Positions 16,197 to 26,331 of a DNA stretch of 60,703 nt are shown piece after piece. The translations under genes were made by a program, and so were the position numbers. Under the pieces are notes generated by a model, which was given only the letters and a program-made list of their open reading frames with translations, was not told the origin of the DNA and did no database searches. The DNA is from Legionellaceae bacterium (GTDB lineage: Bacteria; Pseudomonadota; Gammaproteobacteria; Legionellales; Legionellaceae), in NCBI GenBank assembly GCA_029213075.1, contig JARGPO010000008.1:1-60703 (forward strand), in the 5' to 3' direction. Numbering within the stretch: the first letter of the stretch is position 1; each line of letters starts with the position of its first letter.

Positions 16197-19100
16197 CTAA
16201 GCTTCTTCTAAGCATCTTTGAATATCTTTTGCTAATTGATTGGAATTTGGATTTTCAAGCATCGTGTTGTGATCACCTGGAATATTGAAAATATTAATCG
16301 GCAGGCTTGAGAAGGTTGACCAGTGATTGTCTGCTGCGTCTATGTTCTCGTATTCAGGTAGAATGGTGGTTGCTTTGAATAATGATATTTTAGCATTGAT
16401 TTTTTTGTGTTTATACTTGGACATCATATTTAAACGATGTTGAAGTAGCCTTTCCCAAAGTCCTTGGTTTTCTATGCTTTTCTCACTAGTTTCTGATTTC
16501 GGTAGATGTTGATTAAGAATCTCTTGTATGTAGTTACTATCAAATTTTGTGTTACCCAAAACTCCCCAACCATCAATTAGCCCAAGAAAGTTCACTTGCT
16601 CTTTATATTGTAGTAACTGTGCCGCAATTTCTGTTACTACAGACGCACCAAAAGATGCGCCACATAAATAATATGGTCCAGATGGCTGCATTTTTTGGAT
16701 AATTGTACGATAAAAAGTTGCTTGTTTTTCAATTGTTTCAAAAAGAGGCTTTTCATGCTCAATACTAGGATCTTGAAAGGCATAAATTGTTCTGTCAGTT
16801 GCAAGCGAGTTAACTAAAGATAAATAGCAAAATACAGTTCCACCAACAGGATGAACCAAAAACAAAGGTGATTTAGAGTTATTGCCTTGTTGTAGGACAA
16901 CTAAGGGTGAGTTATCGTCAATCTCTTCTTTGTATGATTGAATAACTTTTGTAAGAGCTCTTATAGTTCGCACTTTAAATAAGATAGTTGAAGGTATGTT
17001 TATCGCAAATCTTGAGCGTATTTTAGATAATAAACTAATAGCCAGGAGTGAGTGACCACCTAACTCATAGAAGTCGTCATCTAGACTAATTTGGCTGATA
17101 CCTAAAATATCTCGCCAAAGATCTAATAATGTTTTGGTAATATGTGATTGGCAATTATCTTCATCAATTATTTCTTGCTTGATATTTTTGGACTTAGTGA
17201 CAGCATTTAGTTGATTGGCCGTGTATAAGTTTAAATCTTCATTAGAAATTATCACCTGATTATTATTAGAATTAATGATTTTCTCGAATAGAAAACAGCC
17301 GTCCTCAGGATCTGTGCTATTGGTTTCATTTAATTCAATTAATAAAGTTTTAGAGTTTGCAGCCATACCAACATCTCGCCATGCCTGCCAGTTCATTGTT
17401 TGGCAAAACACAGGATATTTGAAGCGAGAGGGAGCGTCTATATATGCGTCTAGAATTCTATTTGCGGAGCAATAGTCTATTTGTCCTGGAAAACCAGTAA
17501 TAGCTGTTATGGATGACATAAAAATTATAAAGTCTAGAGGTTCGCTTTTAAGGGAGTCAATTAAATTTTCAGTACCATACAATTTGGGGCTGAGAACTCT
17601 TTCATATTCTTCAATCGTCTTTAACTGAGCGACGCCGCGTCCAGGGACTCCTGCGGCATGAATTACCCCATTAATATGGCCAAACCTACTTTTTACAGAT
17701 TGAATTGTCAGGTTAAGCTTAGCGCCATCTTCAATTTCACTCTCAAAGATAGTTAAGCTTGACGCAGTATTTTTAATGCTCAAAAGCTTATTTATTTTAG
17801 AGTAATCTTCATTTTTCTTATTCTCATCATTCTTAAGATAATCTTGCCACTTATTTTGTGCTAAGATATTTTTTCTTGTTATTAGAATTAAATTGGCTTG
17901 ATAGTTTTTTGCGAGATATTTAGCAAGACTTAATCCAATTCCTCCTAAGCCACCAGTAATAATATATACACCTGCCTTTTTAAGGCGATTATCAGTGTTT
18001 ATTTGCAGGTTATCCGTGCAATCGAGAAGTTTTCTCTCCCATTGATAGTTACCTCGGTATGCAATCTCTCGCTTAAAGTCTGCATGGGAAACTGTATTTG
18101 CTTCTGATAAGATTCTATTTATTAGTATAGGACAGTAAGTTGACCCCTTTTCAATATCGATTAGCTTGAGACAGATATTACTGTATTCTTGAGGAATTAC
18201 TTTACATGGACCTAAAATCGCTGATTTATATGGATTAACAGACTCTATACCAAAAACATTATATATCTCGTTCGTTAAAATTAGTCCATGGATGCTTTTA
18301 TTTGGATATGCCTCGGAGAAAGCTTGGGCTAGGAATAGCAAACAGTATGGGCCTTTAGCTAGAACTTGTTCATTATTTAATTCTCGATTTATTGAGTTGT
18401 CAAGCCAGGTATGTAGTATGGTTACTTTATCAAATGGTAGGTTAATTGTTGTGAGTAATTTAAGATAATCATCTTTATTTTTGGGATTAATTGTAAAAGT
18501 AAATTCAGAAGTTTGCCTAAATGTTGGACCTGAAGAAATAGTGTATACAGATTCATGAGTTGAGTTTAACTTTGGTACAAATACAAGATCATCGTCAAAA
18601 AGCAACCAAGAGGTAATAGTTGCAGGATCTTCTTTTTGATTAAATGGTAACTTCTCTTTTCTCTCCCAGGTAGGACAATAGAGAGCATTTTTTTTGAAGT
18701 TGCTGCTTTTAGATAAGTTACTTTTATTGCCTGCGGATATCCAGTGTGTTTTTTTATCGAAGGCATAGGTTGGCAAAGAGATTCTTTTGCGTATCTCGTT
18801 TGTGTATAAAGAGCTCCAAGATATTTCTATACCTGATTGCCATAGTTTACCAATAGTACTCATAAATGTTTCTGAACTATTATGCTGATAGTTTCCTGAG
18901 TGGGGTAAGGTATGCATAAGTATTGCAGGTTGCTTAATTTGTTGTTTGATGACTTGATTCAGAGTTATACCTGGCCCTACTTCAATAAATATGTCGTCTT
19001 TTGACAGGTTAAGTTGTTGAACTCCGTCAGAAAATAGCACAGTGTTTCTAAGATGTTTTAGCCAGTATTTCTTATCTTTTAAGTCTGATTCAGTTATCCA

Positions 19101-22100
19101 TCTTCCGGTTAGATTTGATATATATGGAGTTGATGGTAGATTACATTTTATCTTGGTAGTTACTTCCAAAAACTCTGATAAAATATCGTCCATTGCTTGC
19201 GAGTGAAAGGCGTGTGAGGTATGGAGGTGTTGACAGCTTAGCCCACTCTCTTTCAATTTCTCGTTAAGTATCAGTTCAAGCTTGTTTATATCTTGTTTGG
19301 GTCCGGCAATAACACATAAGTTTGGAGCATTATGCACAGCCAGATCAACAGTCTTAGTTAGAAGCGGGATTATTGCTTCTCTTGACATTGGAACTGCTAA
19401 CATCGTCCCAGGTTTTGTTAAATCCATGAGTTTTGCTCTTGCAACAATAAGTTTAAGGGCATCATTTAAGCTAAAAACACCTGCAATTGTTGCTGCGACA
19501 TACTCCCCAACGCTGTGTCCAATCATGGCTGTTGGTTTTATTCCAAAGGAGCTTAATAATTTCGTTAATGCATATTCAATTATAAATAAAGTTGGTTGTG
19601 AGTATTTGGTTTGACGAATTTGTTTATTGTTATCGTATTGATTTTGTTTGTTTGTAAATAAAATATCTCGTAGATCGAGTTGCAGATCATCTTTGATTTT
19701 CTCACAGCACTCATCCACTATTTCCTTAAATAATTGGTGCTCTCTGTAGAGGTCATAGGCCATATTTGTGTACTGAGAGCCTTGGCCTGTAAATCCAAAA
19801 ATAATTTGTTTTATCGTTTGCTCTTTTGGTGGTGATATATGGAGAGATATTTGTTTCTCACAACCGAGAATTGTTATGAGTTGATCGATATTGGAATATG
19901 GAATAGCCATGCGCCAATTAAAATGTTTACGGCCAATTTGAAGGGTATATGTACTATCAGCTATGATGTGCTCGTTGTTATCTATATTTCTAATAGTTAA
20001 AAGATAATCATGTATTTTTGCGGTTAGATTTGATAAAGACGAAGAAGTCTTTGCTGATAGGATTAAGACATTAGCACTTTTTGATTTGCTTGATTGTATC
20101 TCTGGAGCTTCTTGAATAATAACATGGGCATTTGTTCCACCAAAACCTAATGAGTGCACGGCTGCTGTTCTTAGTTTATGTTTCGTTTGCCATGGCTGGG
20201 TGGTTGTGTTGACAAAATATGGTGTTTTTGTGAAATCTATTTGTGGACTGGTTTCTGTGAAATTTATATTAGGGGGAAGAGTTTTTTTATCAAGAGCGAT
20301 GGTTGCCTTAATAAATCCTGCAATTCCTGATGCTGTATCTGTGTGACCGATGTTAGATTTTACCGAGCCAATAGCGCAATAATTAGCTCTTTTATAGACA
20401 TCATATTGATATCCTTTTGTCAGAGCTGAAATCTCGATTGGATCTCCTAACAAGGTTCCTGTGCCGTGAGTTTCAATATATTCAATATCTGTTGGTAAAA
20501 TATTTGCGCTGGTAATAGCTTTATCAATACAACGAACTTGGCCATTAATACTTGGGGCTGTGAAACCTGCTTTAGCTGAGCCATCATTATTGGTAGCCCA
20601 TCCTCTAATAACGGCCAAAATATTATCATTATCTTTTAGTGCATCAGATAACCTTTTTAGAACCACAACACCACAGCCATTACTTAGGACTGTTCCTTCT
20701 GCGCCTTTATCAAAAACGTTACAATGACCACTTGGAGAAAATATTCCCATTTCACGATATAAATATCCAGACTTTTGTGGTGTTACAATATTTATAGCGC
20801 CGGCCAAAGCCATGTCGCAGCTGAAATTTTTAAGGTTTTCTGATGCCATCGCAATTGAAACTAACCCCGTTGAACACGCGGTATTTACACTTAAGCTTGG
20901 GCCGGTTAAACCCATAGTATATGATACTTTTGTTGCTAAGTAGTGAGGGCTCGTTGCGAGCATAATTTGTTGTAGGTCAAAATCAGCTTGGACTTTTTTA
21001 TTTTTAAGGATGTTATTTTGCAAATAACTACTATCGTTCATGCCAGCAAACACACCAATGCTACCAGGAAATGTTTCAGCAACATATCCGGCATCTTCTA
21101 GGGCTGTCCAAGCTTGCTCTAAAAAAACTTTGTGCTGCGGATCCATTAAACTTGCTTCATATGGAGTGTAGCCAAAAAATGCTGCGTCAAATTTATCTAC
21201 GTCAGATAATATTCCTCGAGCGGGAACATAGTCTTGATTATTGATTAGATCTTGGTTGATTCCTGCATCGTTTAACTGAGCTTTAGTAAAAAAGCTAATG
21301 GACTCTTCTTTATTGATAATTGATTGCCAAAATTCATTGGTATTATCAGAACCAGGGAATTTCGAAGCCATACCGATAACTGCGATAAATTTTTCTAACG
21401 ATGACTCGTAGTTAACGTCAGGCATATATTGTTCATAATGTGGCTTATAAGACGATCCTTGTTCATTAAGGGTTTGATTTGATATTAAAAAATTGGTGAG
21501 AGTTCTGATTGTTGGGTTGTCAAATAAATCAACAACACTAATTGTTTTGTTTAAAACTTTATTTAATGAGTCAGCTAAATTAACGAGTAACATAGAGTGC
21601 ATGCCTAAATCAAAAAAGTTGCTTTCAGGACTAATATTCTCTTGTTTAATTACTTGCTTGATTAAGTTGGTTATTGTTTGTTCATAATTATTTTGGGTTG
21701 TTGATTGATTGGCAACTTCGTCGATTAAATATTTTAGATTGGGTTGATTGGGGATAGCATTTCGATCAACCTTACCACTACTTGTAAATGGAAATTTATC
21801 CATTGCTACAAATTTTGTTGGAATCATATATTCTGGTAAATGAATTTTTAGGAAGTCTTGAATATTTTTTAAGTTAATTAGATTGTTTTTTAAAACAATA
21901 AATGCAACTAACTCAGTATTGCCTTCGAGATTTTTACCAAGGACAACACACTCTTGAATATTTTTATGATCCATTAAAATATTTTCAATGGCTTCAGTTT
22001 CTATACGGTGTCCTCTGATTTTAATTTGGGTATCAATTCTTCCTACATAGTGAAGTTGGCCATCAGAAGATAATACAGCAACATCGCCTGTTCTATATAC

Positions 22101-23285
22101 GCGAGTAGACAATGATTGTAAATCAATAAATTTAGCGTTACTAAGTTCAGGATTATTCAAGTAGCCATCGGCAACTCCATCCCCACCAATAAATAACTCT
22201 CCTGGTGTATCTATGGGTAGCGGTTCTAAGTTCTTATCAAGAATATACATTTGGGTATTGGCGAGTGGTTTGCCTATCGGAATGTATGCTCTTGTTTGAT
22301 CAATTTTTGTGATTTTATGTCCGCTTGACCAAATGGTTGTTTCTGTTGGACCATAAAAATTCCAGAAAGGAGCTTTGGTTGCAAATAGTTTATTCGCGAG
22401 CCAAGTGCTTAAGCCTTCCCCTCCGCAGACCATTTTTATCTTATGCTTATTTTGCCAGCCAACGTTGATAAGTATCTGCCATGTTACAGGGGTTGCTTGC
22501 ATAATTGTGACATTATATTTGCTAATATTTTCAATTAATTGATGTGGATCATAGCGAGTTTTATTGTCAGCAAAAATCACGCTAGCGCCACAGAGTAGAG
22601 GCAAGTAAATTTCTACCGCTGAAATGTCAAATGTAAGCGGGGTGATAGCTAATAATACATCTGAGCTTTTAAATTCAACCTCTTTTTGCATTGCAAACAA
22701 CAAATTAATTAAGGCAGTTTGGGATACCTGTACACCTTTTGGTTTTCCCGTTGTGCCAGATGTGTATAGTACGTAGGCTAGATGTGAACGAATATCGTGC
22801 CCTAGGTTGTGTTCTGGCATTTGTTGTAGAAGTTTTTTTTGCTCTTCAATGTTAATTATTTGTGGGTTAATATTTTTAATTGCTTGATTTAGCTCAGATC
22901 GAAGTGGTTGCTCAGTTATCATTGCTGATGCTTGGCAATCATCAATAATTTGCGTTATTAGTTTCGTTGGAGCATCGATATCAATTGGCACATAGATATT
23001 GTTAGATTTTAAAATAGCTAATAGACAAATAATTGATTCAATTTTGCGATCTAGATATACGACAATATAATTGTCGGTTCCTGATAGAGATTGCTTGATG
23101 TGGTGGGCTAGTTGATTGGATAGTTTGTTTATTTTATTAAAACTAAAGGCTTGGTCTTGATAGTAAAAAGCAGTTTTCCCCTTGGACTTAAGGACTTGTT
23201 CTTCAATAAGATCAAGTAAACTTCTATCCTTAGGATAAGCTTGCAAGGTGTTATTCCAATCCGTTATTAATGATTTTTTTTTCAT
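16197..23285 (-). CDS. Hybrid NRPS-PKS megasynthase, A-PCP-KS-AT-KR-ACP-TE, predicted glycine loading
   Basis: A 2362-residue single-module assembly line. Residues about 1-510 are an adenylation domain (YTSGTTGKPKG near 173, NFYGPTETT near 312, SGKVDRNAIP near 503). PCP1 carries Ser564 (GMHSM). The ketosynthase (about 640-1070) has Cys804 (TACSTG), ETHGTGT and NIGH. The acyltransferase has Ser1258 (GHSVGE) and HAFH, the malonyl type. The ketoreductase has GGLGGIGL near 1777 and Tyr1938. ACP2 carries Ser2079 (GGHSL). The thioesterase has Ser2211 (GASFGA) and His2339. There is no condensation, dehydratase or enoylreductase domain. The pocket residues I align (D I V Q V G F I W K) resemble the glycine code. 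No phosphopantetheinyl transferase lies nearby. Confidence 0.95.
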   Translation of the reverse strand: MKKKSLITDWNNTLQAYPKDRSLLDLIEEQVLKSKGKTAFYYQDQAFSFNKINKLSNQLAHHIKQSLSGTDNYIVVYLDRKIESIICLLAILKSNNIYVPIDIDAPTKLITQIIDDCQASAMITEQPLRSELNQAIKNINPQIINIEEQKKLLQQMPEHNLGHDIRSHLAYVLYTSGTTGKPKGVQVSQTALINLLFAMQKEVEFKSSDVLLAITPLTFDISAVEIYLPLLCGASVIFADNKTRYDPHQLIENISKYNVTIMQATPVTWQILINVGWQNKHKIKMVCGGEGLSTWLANKLFATKAPFWNFYGPTETTIWSSGHKITKIDQTRAYIPIGKPLANTQMYILDKNLEPLPIDTPGELFIGGDGVADGYLNNPELSNAKFIDLQSLSTRVYRTGDVAVLSSDGQLHYVGRIDTQIKIRGHRIETEAIENILMDHKNIQECVVLGKNLEGNTELVAFIVLKNNLINLKNIQDFLKIHLPEYMIPTKFVAMDKFPFTSSGKVDRNAIPNQPNLKYLIDEVANQSTTQNNYEQTITNLIKQVIKQENISPESNFFDLGMHSMLLVNLADSLNKVLNKTISVVDLFDNPTIRTLTNFLISNQTLNEQGSSYKPHYEQYMPDVNYESSLEKFIAVIGMASKFPGSDNTNEFWQSIINKEESISFFTKAQLNDAGINQDLINNQDYVPARGILSDVDKFDAAFFGYTPYEASLMDPQHKVFLEQAWTALEDAGYVAETFPGSIGVFAGMNDSSYLQNNILKNKKVQADFDLQQIMLATSPHYLATKVSYTMGLTGPSLSVNTACSTGLVSIAMASENLKNFSCDMALAGAINIVTPQKSGYLYREMGIFSPSGHCNVFDKGAEGTVLSNGCGVVVLKRLSDALKDNDNILAVIRGWATNNDGSAKAGFTAPSINGQVRCIDKAITSANILPTDIEYIETHGTGTLLGDPIEISALTKGYQYDVYKRANYCAIGSVKSNIGHTDTASGIAGFIKATIALDKKTLPPNINFTETSPQIDFTKTPYFVNTTTQPWQTKHKLRTAAVHSLGFGGTNAHVIIQEAPEIQSSKSKSANVLILSAKTSSSLSNLTAKIHDYLLTIRNIDNNEHIIADSTYTLQIGRKHFNWRMAIPYSNIDQLITILGCEKQISLHISPPKEQTIKQIIFGFTGQGSQYTNMAYDLYREHQLFKEIVDECCEKIKDDLQLDLRDILFTNKQNQYDNNKQIRQTKYSQPTLFIIEYALTKLLSSFGIKPTAMIGHSVGEYVAATIAGVFSLNDALKLIVARAKLMDLTKPGTMLAVPMSREAIIPLLTKTVDLAVHNAPNLCVIAGPKQDINKLELILNEKLKESGLSCQHLHTSHAFHSQAMDDILSEFLEVTTKIKCNLPSTPYISNLTGRWITESDLKDKKYWLKHLRNTVLFSDGVQQLNLSKDDIFIEVGPGITLNQVIKQQIKQPAILMHTLPHSGNYQHNSSETFMSTIGKLWQSGIEISWSSLYTNEIRKRISLPTYAFDKKTHWISAGNKSNLSKSSNFKKNALYCPTWERKEKLPFNQKEDPATITSWLLFDDDLVFVPKLNSTHESVYTISSGPTFRQTSEFTFTINPKNKDDYLKLLTTINLPFDKVTILHTWLDNSINRELNNEQVLAKGPYCLLFLAQAFSEAYPNKSIHGLILTNEIYNVFGIESVNPYKSAILGPCKVIPQEYSNICLKLIDIEKGSTYCPILINRILSEANTVSHADFKREIAYRGNYQWERKLLDCTDNLQINTDNRLKKAGVYIITGGLGGIGLSLAKYLAKNYQANLILITRKNILAQNKWQDYLKNDENKKNEDYSKINKLLSIKNTASSLTIFESEIEDGAKLNLTIQSVKSRFGHINGVIHAAGVPGRGVAQLKTIEEYERVLSPKLYGTENLIDSLKSEPLDFIIFMSSITAITGFPGQIDYCSANRILDAYIDAPSRFKYPVFCQTMNWQAWRDVGMAANSKTLLIELNETNSTDPEDGCFLFEKIINSNNNQVIISNEDLNLYTANQLNAVTKSKNIKQEIIDEDNCQSHITKTLLDLWRDILGISQISLDDDFYELGGHSLLAISLLSKIRSRFAINIPSTILFKVRTIRALTKVIQSYKEEIDDNSPLVVLQQGNNSKSPLFLVHPVGGTVFCYLSLVNSLATDRTIYAFQDPSIEHEKPLFETIEKQATFYRTIIQKMQPSGPYYLCGASFGASVVTEIAAQLLQYKEQVNFLGLIDGWGVLGNTKFDSNYIQEILNQHLPKSETSEKSIENQGLWERLLQHRLNMMSKYKHKKINAKISLFKATTILPEYENIDAADNHWSTFSSLPINIFNIPGDHNTMLENPNSNQLAKDIQRCLEEA

Positions 23286-23475
23286 ATGCTATTTGGTCAC
23301 AAATTTACAATTTTTGTAAAGTTTGGGCTGGTAAAATAAAACATGGCCTCATTAGATATGCTTTGTATCACATAAAATGATAAATTTGAATGGTTTTATG
23401 GTATTTAATTAAAATCATTTTAAAAAAAATCTTTATTTGTGAGATAATACCTCAAATTTTATGGATAGGTTTAAT

Positions 23476-25917
23476 ATGGTTCAAGATAGAGCCCGACAGT
23501 TTTCATACGCGTATTTAATGGATCATGCTAGTGAATTAATTATTTGCTTGGATTTACAAGGACAATTAATTTTAATAAATCGTGCGTGCGAAGATTTTTT
23601 TAAGATTTGTAGAGAAAAGTTGTTAGGTCAAAATTTTTCTCAGTTTTTAGGTCAGTTTGGGTTAGAGAAATTTGACTTGAAAATTCTAGAAAATATTCAA
23701 AAAGAATTACCAGTTAATTCTATAGAGTGTCGATACTTAATTAATAATATTGAGCGTTATATATCCTGGGATATGCTACCTTTTATCAATAACCAAGACT
23801 GTGTCGATGGTTTGATCTTAAAAGGGAGTAACACAACAGAAATTAAAAATATAAAAAAAGAATTTTTACAGTCAAAAGCGACTGAAGAAAAACTTGAAAT
23901 GTTAAATAACATTATTAAGTATGCGCCCGATATGATTTATTGGAAAGATAAAAACTTTATTCATATGGGCTGCAATAATCAATTTGCTATAGCTGCTGGA
24001 TACCACGATAGAAGTGAAATTATAGGTAGGTCAGATCATGATTTTCCATGGCATGCGGAGGCTGAAAAATATAACCTTGATGATAAAAAAGTAATTGATA
24101 CCGGCCAGCCTCATTTAAACATTGAAGATGTCATGCCATTTAAGAGTGGTAAGAAGGCGACTGTTATCACTAATAAAGTACCCCTTCGTGACTCACACGG
24201 TGATATTATTGGCGTACTTGGGATTGCTACAGATATTACGCAACAAAAAAAGAATGAATATGCTCTTAGTGTTGCCAAAGAAGCAGCTGAAGCTGCAAAC
24301 CATGCGAAAATTGAGTTCATTGCCAATATGAGCCATGATATTCGAACACCTTTGACGGGTGTTGTTGGAATGTCAAAGATCCTTGAAGATGCAATTGCTG
24401 ATCCTATGCAAAAAAATTATGCTCATTGGCTTGGCGAAAGTGGTGGCCAATTGCTTAAAATGTTAAATGAAATTTTGGATGTTGTATCTGCAGATAATCT
24501 AAATGAAATGGATTTGCATGAGGAAGCTTTTAATGTGAAAGCTATGCTGCAAGATATTTATGAGCTTGAAAAGCCATCAACATTAGTGAAGGGATTAGAG
24601 TTGATTTCTTCTATTGATGAAGAAATACCCCCTGTTTTGATAAGTGATCACACAAAGCTTCATAGAATTTTATTAAATCTATTAGGTAATGCGATTAAAT
24701 TTACCCAAGAGGGGCATGTTAAAGTTGCTATTAAGCTGTTGAGCCGGGATGATAAAAATGTTCATTTACAATTTGTTGTTTCCGATACAGGTATTGGTAT
24801 CCCTAAAAAGTTACAAGAGCAGGTATTTGATAGGTTTTTTAGAGTAACACCATCATATAAAGGCGTTTATAATGGTCGTGGTGTTGGTTTGCATATTGCC
24901 CAGTCATATGCAAACTTGTTGGGTAGTAATATTCAATTAACAAGTGAACCGAATGTTGGGACTAGCTTCTTCTTTAATATTTCTTTGAAAATTGCAGATA
25001 AAGGCGCAGTTGTATCAGGGGTGAGCACATCTTCTCAAATGATTAGCCTACCCGCAAAAATGGAGTTATCTAAATTAGCAGAAGTGCCTGATGATGCCCC
25101 ACTTTTTTTGTTGGTTGAGGATAATAATATTGCCCTTGTGATGTTGGAGAATCTTGTTGCCCAGGCAGGGTTTAGATTTAAATCAGTTATTGATGGTGAA
25201 ACAGCCTTAGAATTAGCAAAAAATGAGGTTTTTGATCTGATAATAGCTGACTTGGGTCTTCCTGGAATATCTGGAATTGAATTTACCCGGTTGCTACGAA
25301 AGTATGAGAAAGAAAATAATAAAACCATGGTACCAATTATTGGTCTTACAGCTCATGCTGATCCTAAAATAAAAACGGGAAGTTTACATGCAGGCATGAA
25401 TGAGGCTTTTACTAAACCAATGTCACCAGCAATTTTGGACAATGTAAGGTTAAATTATTTTTCTCCACTAAAAAAATCATCCCAAACTGATGACAGTGAT
25501 AATGAAAAATATCCTATTGGTAGTCTTGGTCTTGATTTGCCTAATACAGAAAAAGAGCTATTTGAGTTAGATTCCTTCGTTCTTTTAGATATTAATAAAG
25601 CACTTATCGGGATTGGGAATAATTCATCTTTATTGAAAACAATTCTACAGTCGATGGTGGAAGATGAACTGCCGAGGGACCTAAAAGAAATTGAAGTTCT
25701 TCATACTAAAGGTGATTGGTCGGGTGTTGAAAGTCTTGCACATAGAATGAAAGGAGGCCTAGTATATTGTGGGGCGGATAAATTGGCTTGCGCATGCCAA
25801 TATTTAGAGCGTTATAAAAAAGCCGGCCACTCAGCAATGCTTGAGGCATTGTACCAGCAGTTGTTAAGAATAGCGGATGAAACTGTTAGAGAAGTAAAAA
25901 AGTGGCTCTCCGCTTGA
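23476..25917 (+). CDS. Hybrid sensor histidine kinase (PAS-PAS-HisKA-HATPase-REC-HPt)
   Basis: A phosphorelay kinase of about 813 residues without membrane helices, so probably cytosolic. Numbering from 23461, two PAS regions (about 15-125 and 140-270) precede the HisKA box with His292 (NMSHDIRTPLTG). The ATPase domain has LLGNAIKFT, DTGIGI and GRGVGLHI. A receiver domain carries Asp597 (IADLGLPG), and a C-terminal HPt domain carries His761 (AHRMKGG). The layout matches ArcB-like tripartite kinases. There is no output domain, so a separate response regulator is needed and is not nearby. I favour the ATG at 23476 because GGATAGG precedes it. It is divergent from the NRPS-PKS gene. Confidence 0.92.
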   Translation: MVQDRARQFSYAYLMDHASELIICLDLQGQLILINRACEDFFKICREKLLGQNFSQFLGQFGLEKFDLKILENIQKELPVNSIECRYLINNIERYISWDMLPFINNQDCVDGLILKGSNTTEIKNIKKEFLQSKATEEKLEMLNNIIKYAPDMIYWKDKNFIHMGCNNQFAIAAGYHDRSEIIGRSDHDFPWHAEAEKYNLDDKKVIDTGQPHLNIEDVMPFKSGKKATVITNKVPLRDSHGDIIGVLGIATDITQQKKNEYALSVAKEAAEAANHAKIEFIANMSHDIRTPLTGVVGMSKILEDAIADPMQKNYAHWLGESGGQLLKMLNEILDVVSADNLNEMDLHEEAFNVKAMLQDIYELEKPSTLVKGLELISSIDEEIPPVLISDHTKLHRILLNLLGNAIKFTQEGHVKVAIKLLSRDDKNVHLQFVVSDTGIGIPKKLQEQVFDRFFRVTPSYKGVYNGRGVGLHIAQSYANLLGSNIQLTSEPNVGTSFFFNISLKIADKGAVVSGVSTSSQMISLPAKMELSKLAEVPDDAPLFLLVEDNNIALVMLENLVAQAGFRFKSVIDGETALELAKNEVFDLIIADLGLPGISGIEFTRLLRKYEKENNKTMVPIIGLTAHADPKIKTGSLHAGMNEAFTKPMSPAILDNVRLNYFSPLKKSSQTDDSDNEKYPIGSLGLDLPNTEKELFELDSFVLLDINKALIGIGNNSSLLKTILQSMVEDELPRDLKEIEVLHTKGDWSGVESLAHRMKGGLVYCGADKLACACQYLERYKKAGHSAMLEALYQQLLRIADETVREVKKWLSA

Positions 25918-25951
25918 TTTTTGTCATATTGACTATAAGGATAATAAAAAC

Positions 25952-26290
25952 ATGGATACTTACACTATATATCATAATCCTAGGTGTTCTAAATCACGTG
26001 AAGCTCTAGAGATACTTAGACAACAGCATATAGAACCAATTATCATCGAGTACCTAAAAACACCTCTTAGCATGCAGCTACTAAAAGAATTACTGGTGCA
26101 ATTTTCCATAAAAGATTTTGTTAGATATAAAGACCAAACCTTTAAAGATTTAAACTTATCTTTAGATGATGAAGACGCTGTATTAAGTGCTATGGTTGAA
26201 GAGCCTATTTTAATGCAGCGCCCGATAGTAGCATGTGGTACAAAAGCTATTATTGCTCGCCCCCCTGAGAAGGTTTTAGAGTTAATATAA
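25952..26290 (+). CDS. ArsC/Spx-family arsenate reductase-like protein
   Basis: A 112-residue thioredoxin-fold protein of the glutaredoxin-coupled ArsC family. Cys12 sits in YHNPRCSKSREAL, the family signature, followed by a typical helix, and the C-terminal RPIVACGTKAIIARPPEKVL block supplies the substrate-site Arg. It may reduce arsenate with glutathione, but many close relatives (YfgD type) have no proven arsenate role, and no arsR or arsB is nearby. AAGGA precedes the ATG. It lies 35 bases after the kinase and may be co-transcribed. Confidence 0.88.
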   Translation: MDTYTIYHNPRCSKSREALEILRQQHIEPIIIEYLKTPLSMQLLKELLVQFSIKDFVRYKDQTFKDLNLSLDDEDAVLSAMVEEPILMQRPIVACGTKAIIARPPEKVLELI

Positions 26291-26300
26291 ATATGATGAC

Positions 26301-26329
26301 GAGTGGGCGGGTCCTACCGCTCTGTTTTT
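26301..26329 (+). terminator. Intrinsic terminator after the arsC-like gene
   Basis: GAGTGG and CCGCTC can pair (one G-T) around a 10-base loop and are followed by TGTTTTTG. It sits between converging genes and could work in both directions. Confidence 0.5.
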
Positions 26330-26331
26330 GT

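Noticed and set aside
18566-18766. Overlapping frame inside the NRPS-PKS gene as evidence of a frameshift
   Set aside because: The main frame is continuous over 2362 codons with domains in order; the overlap is a shadow.
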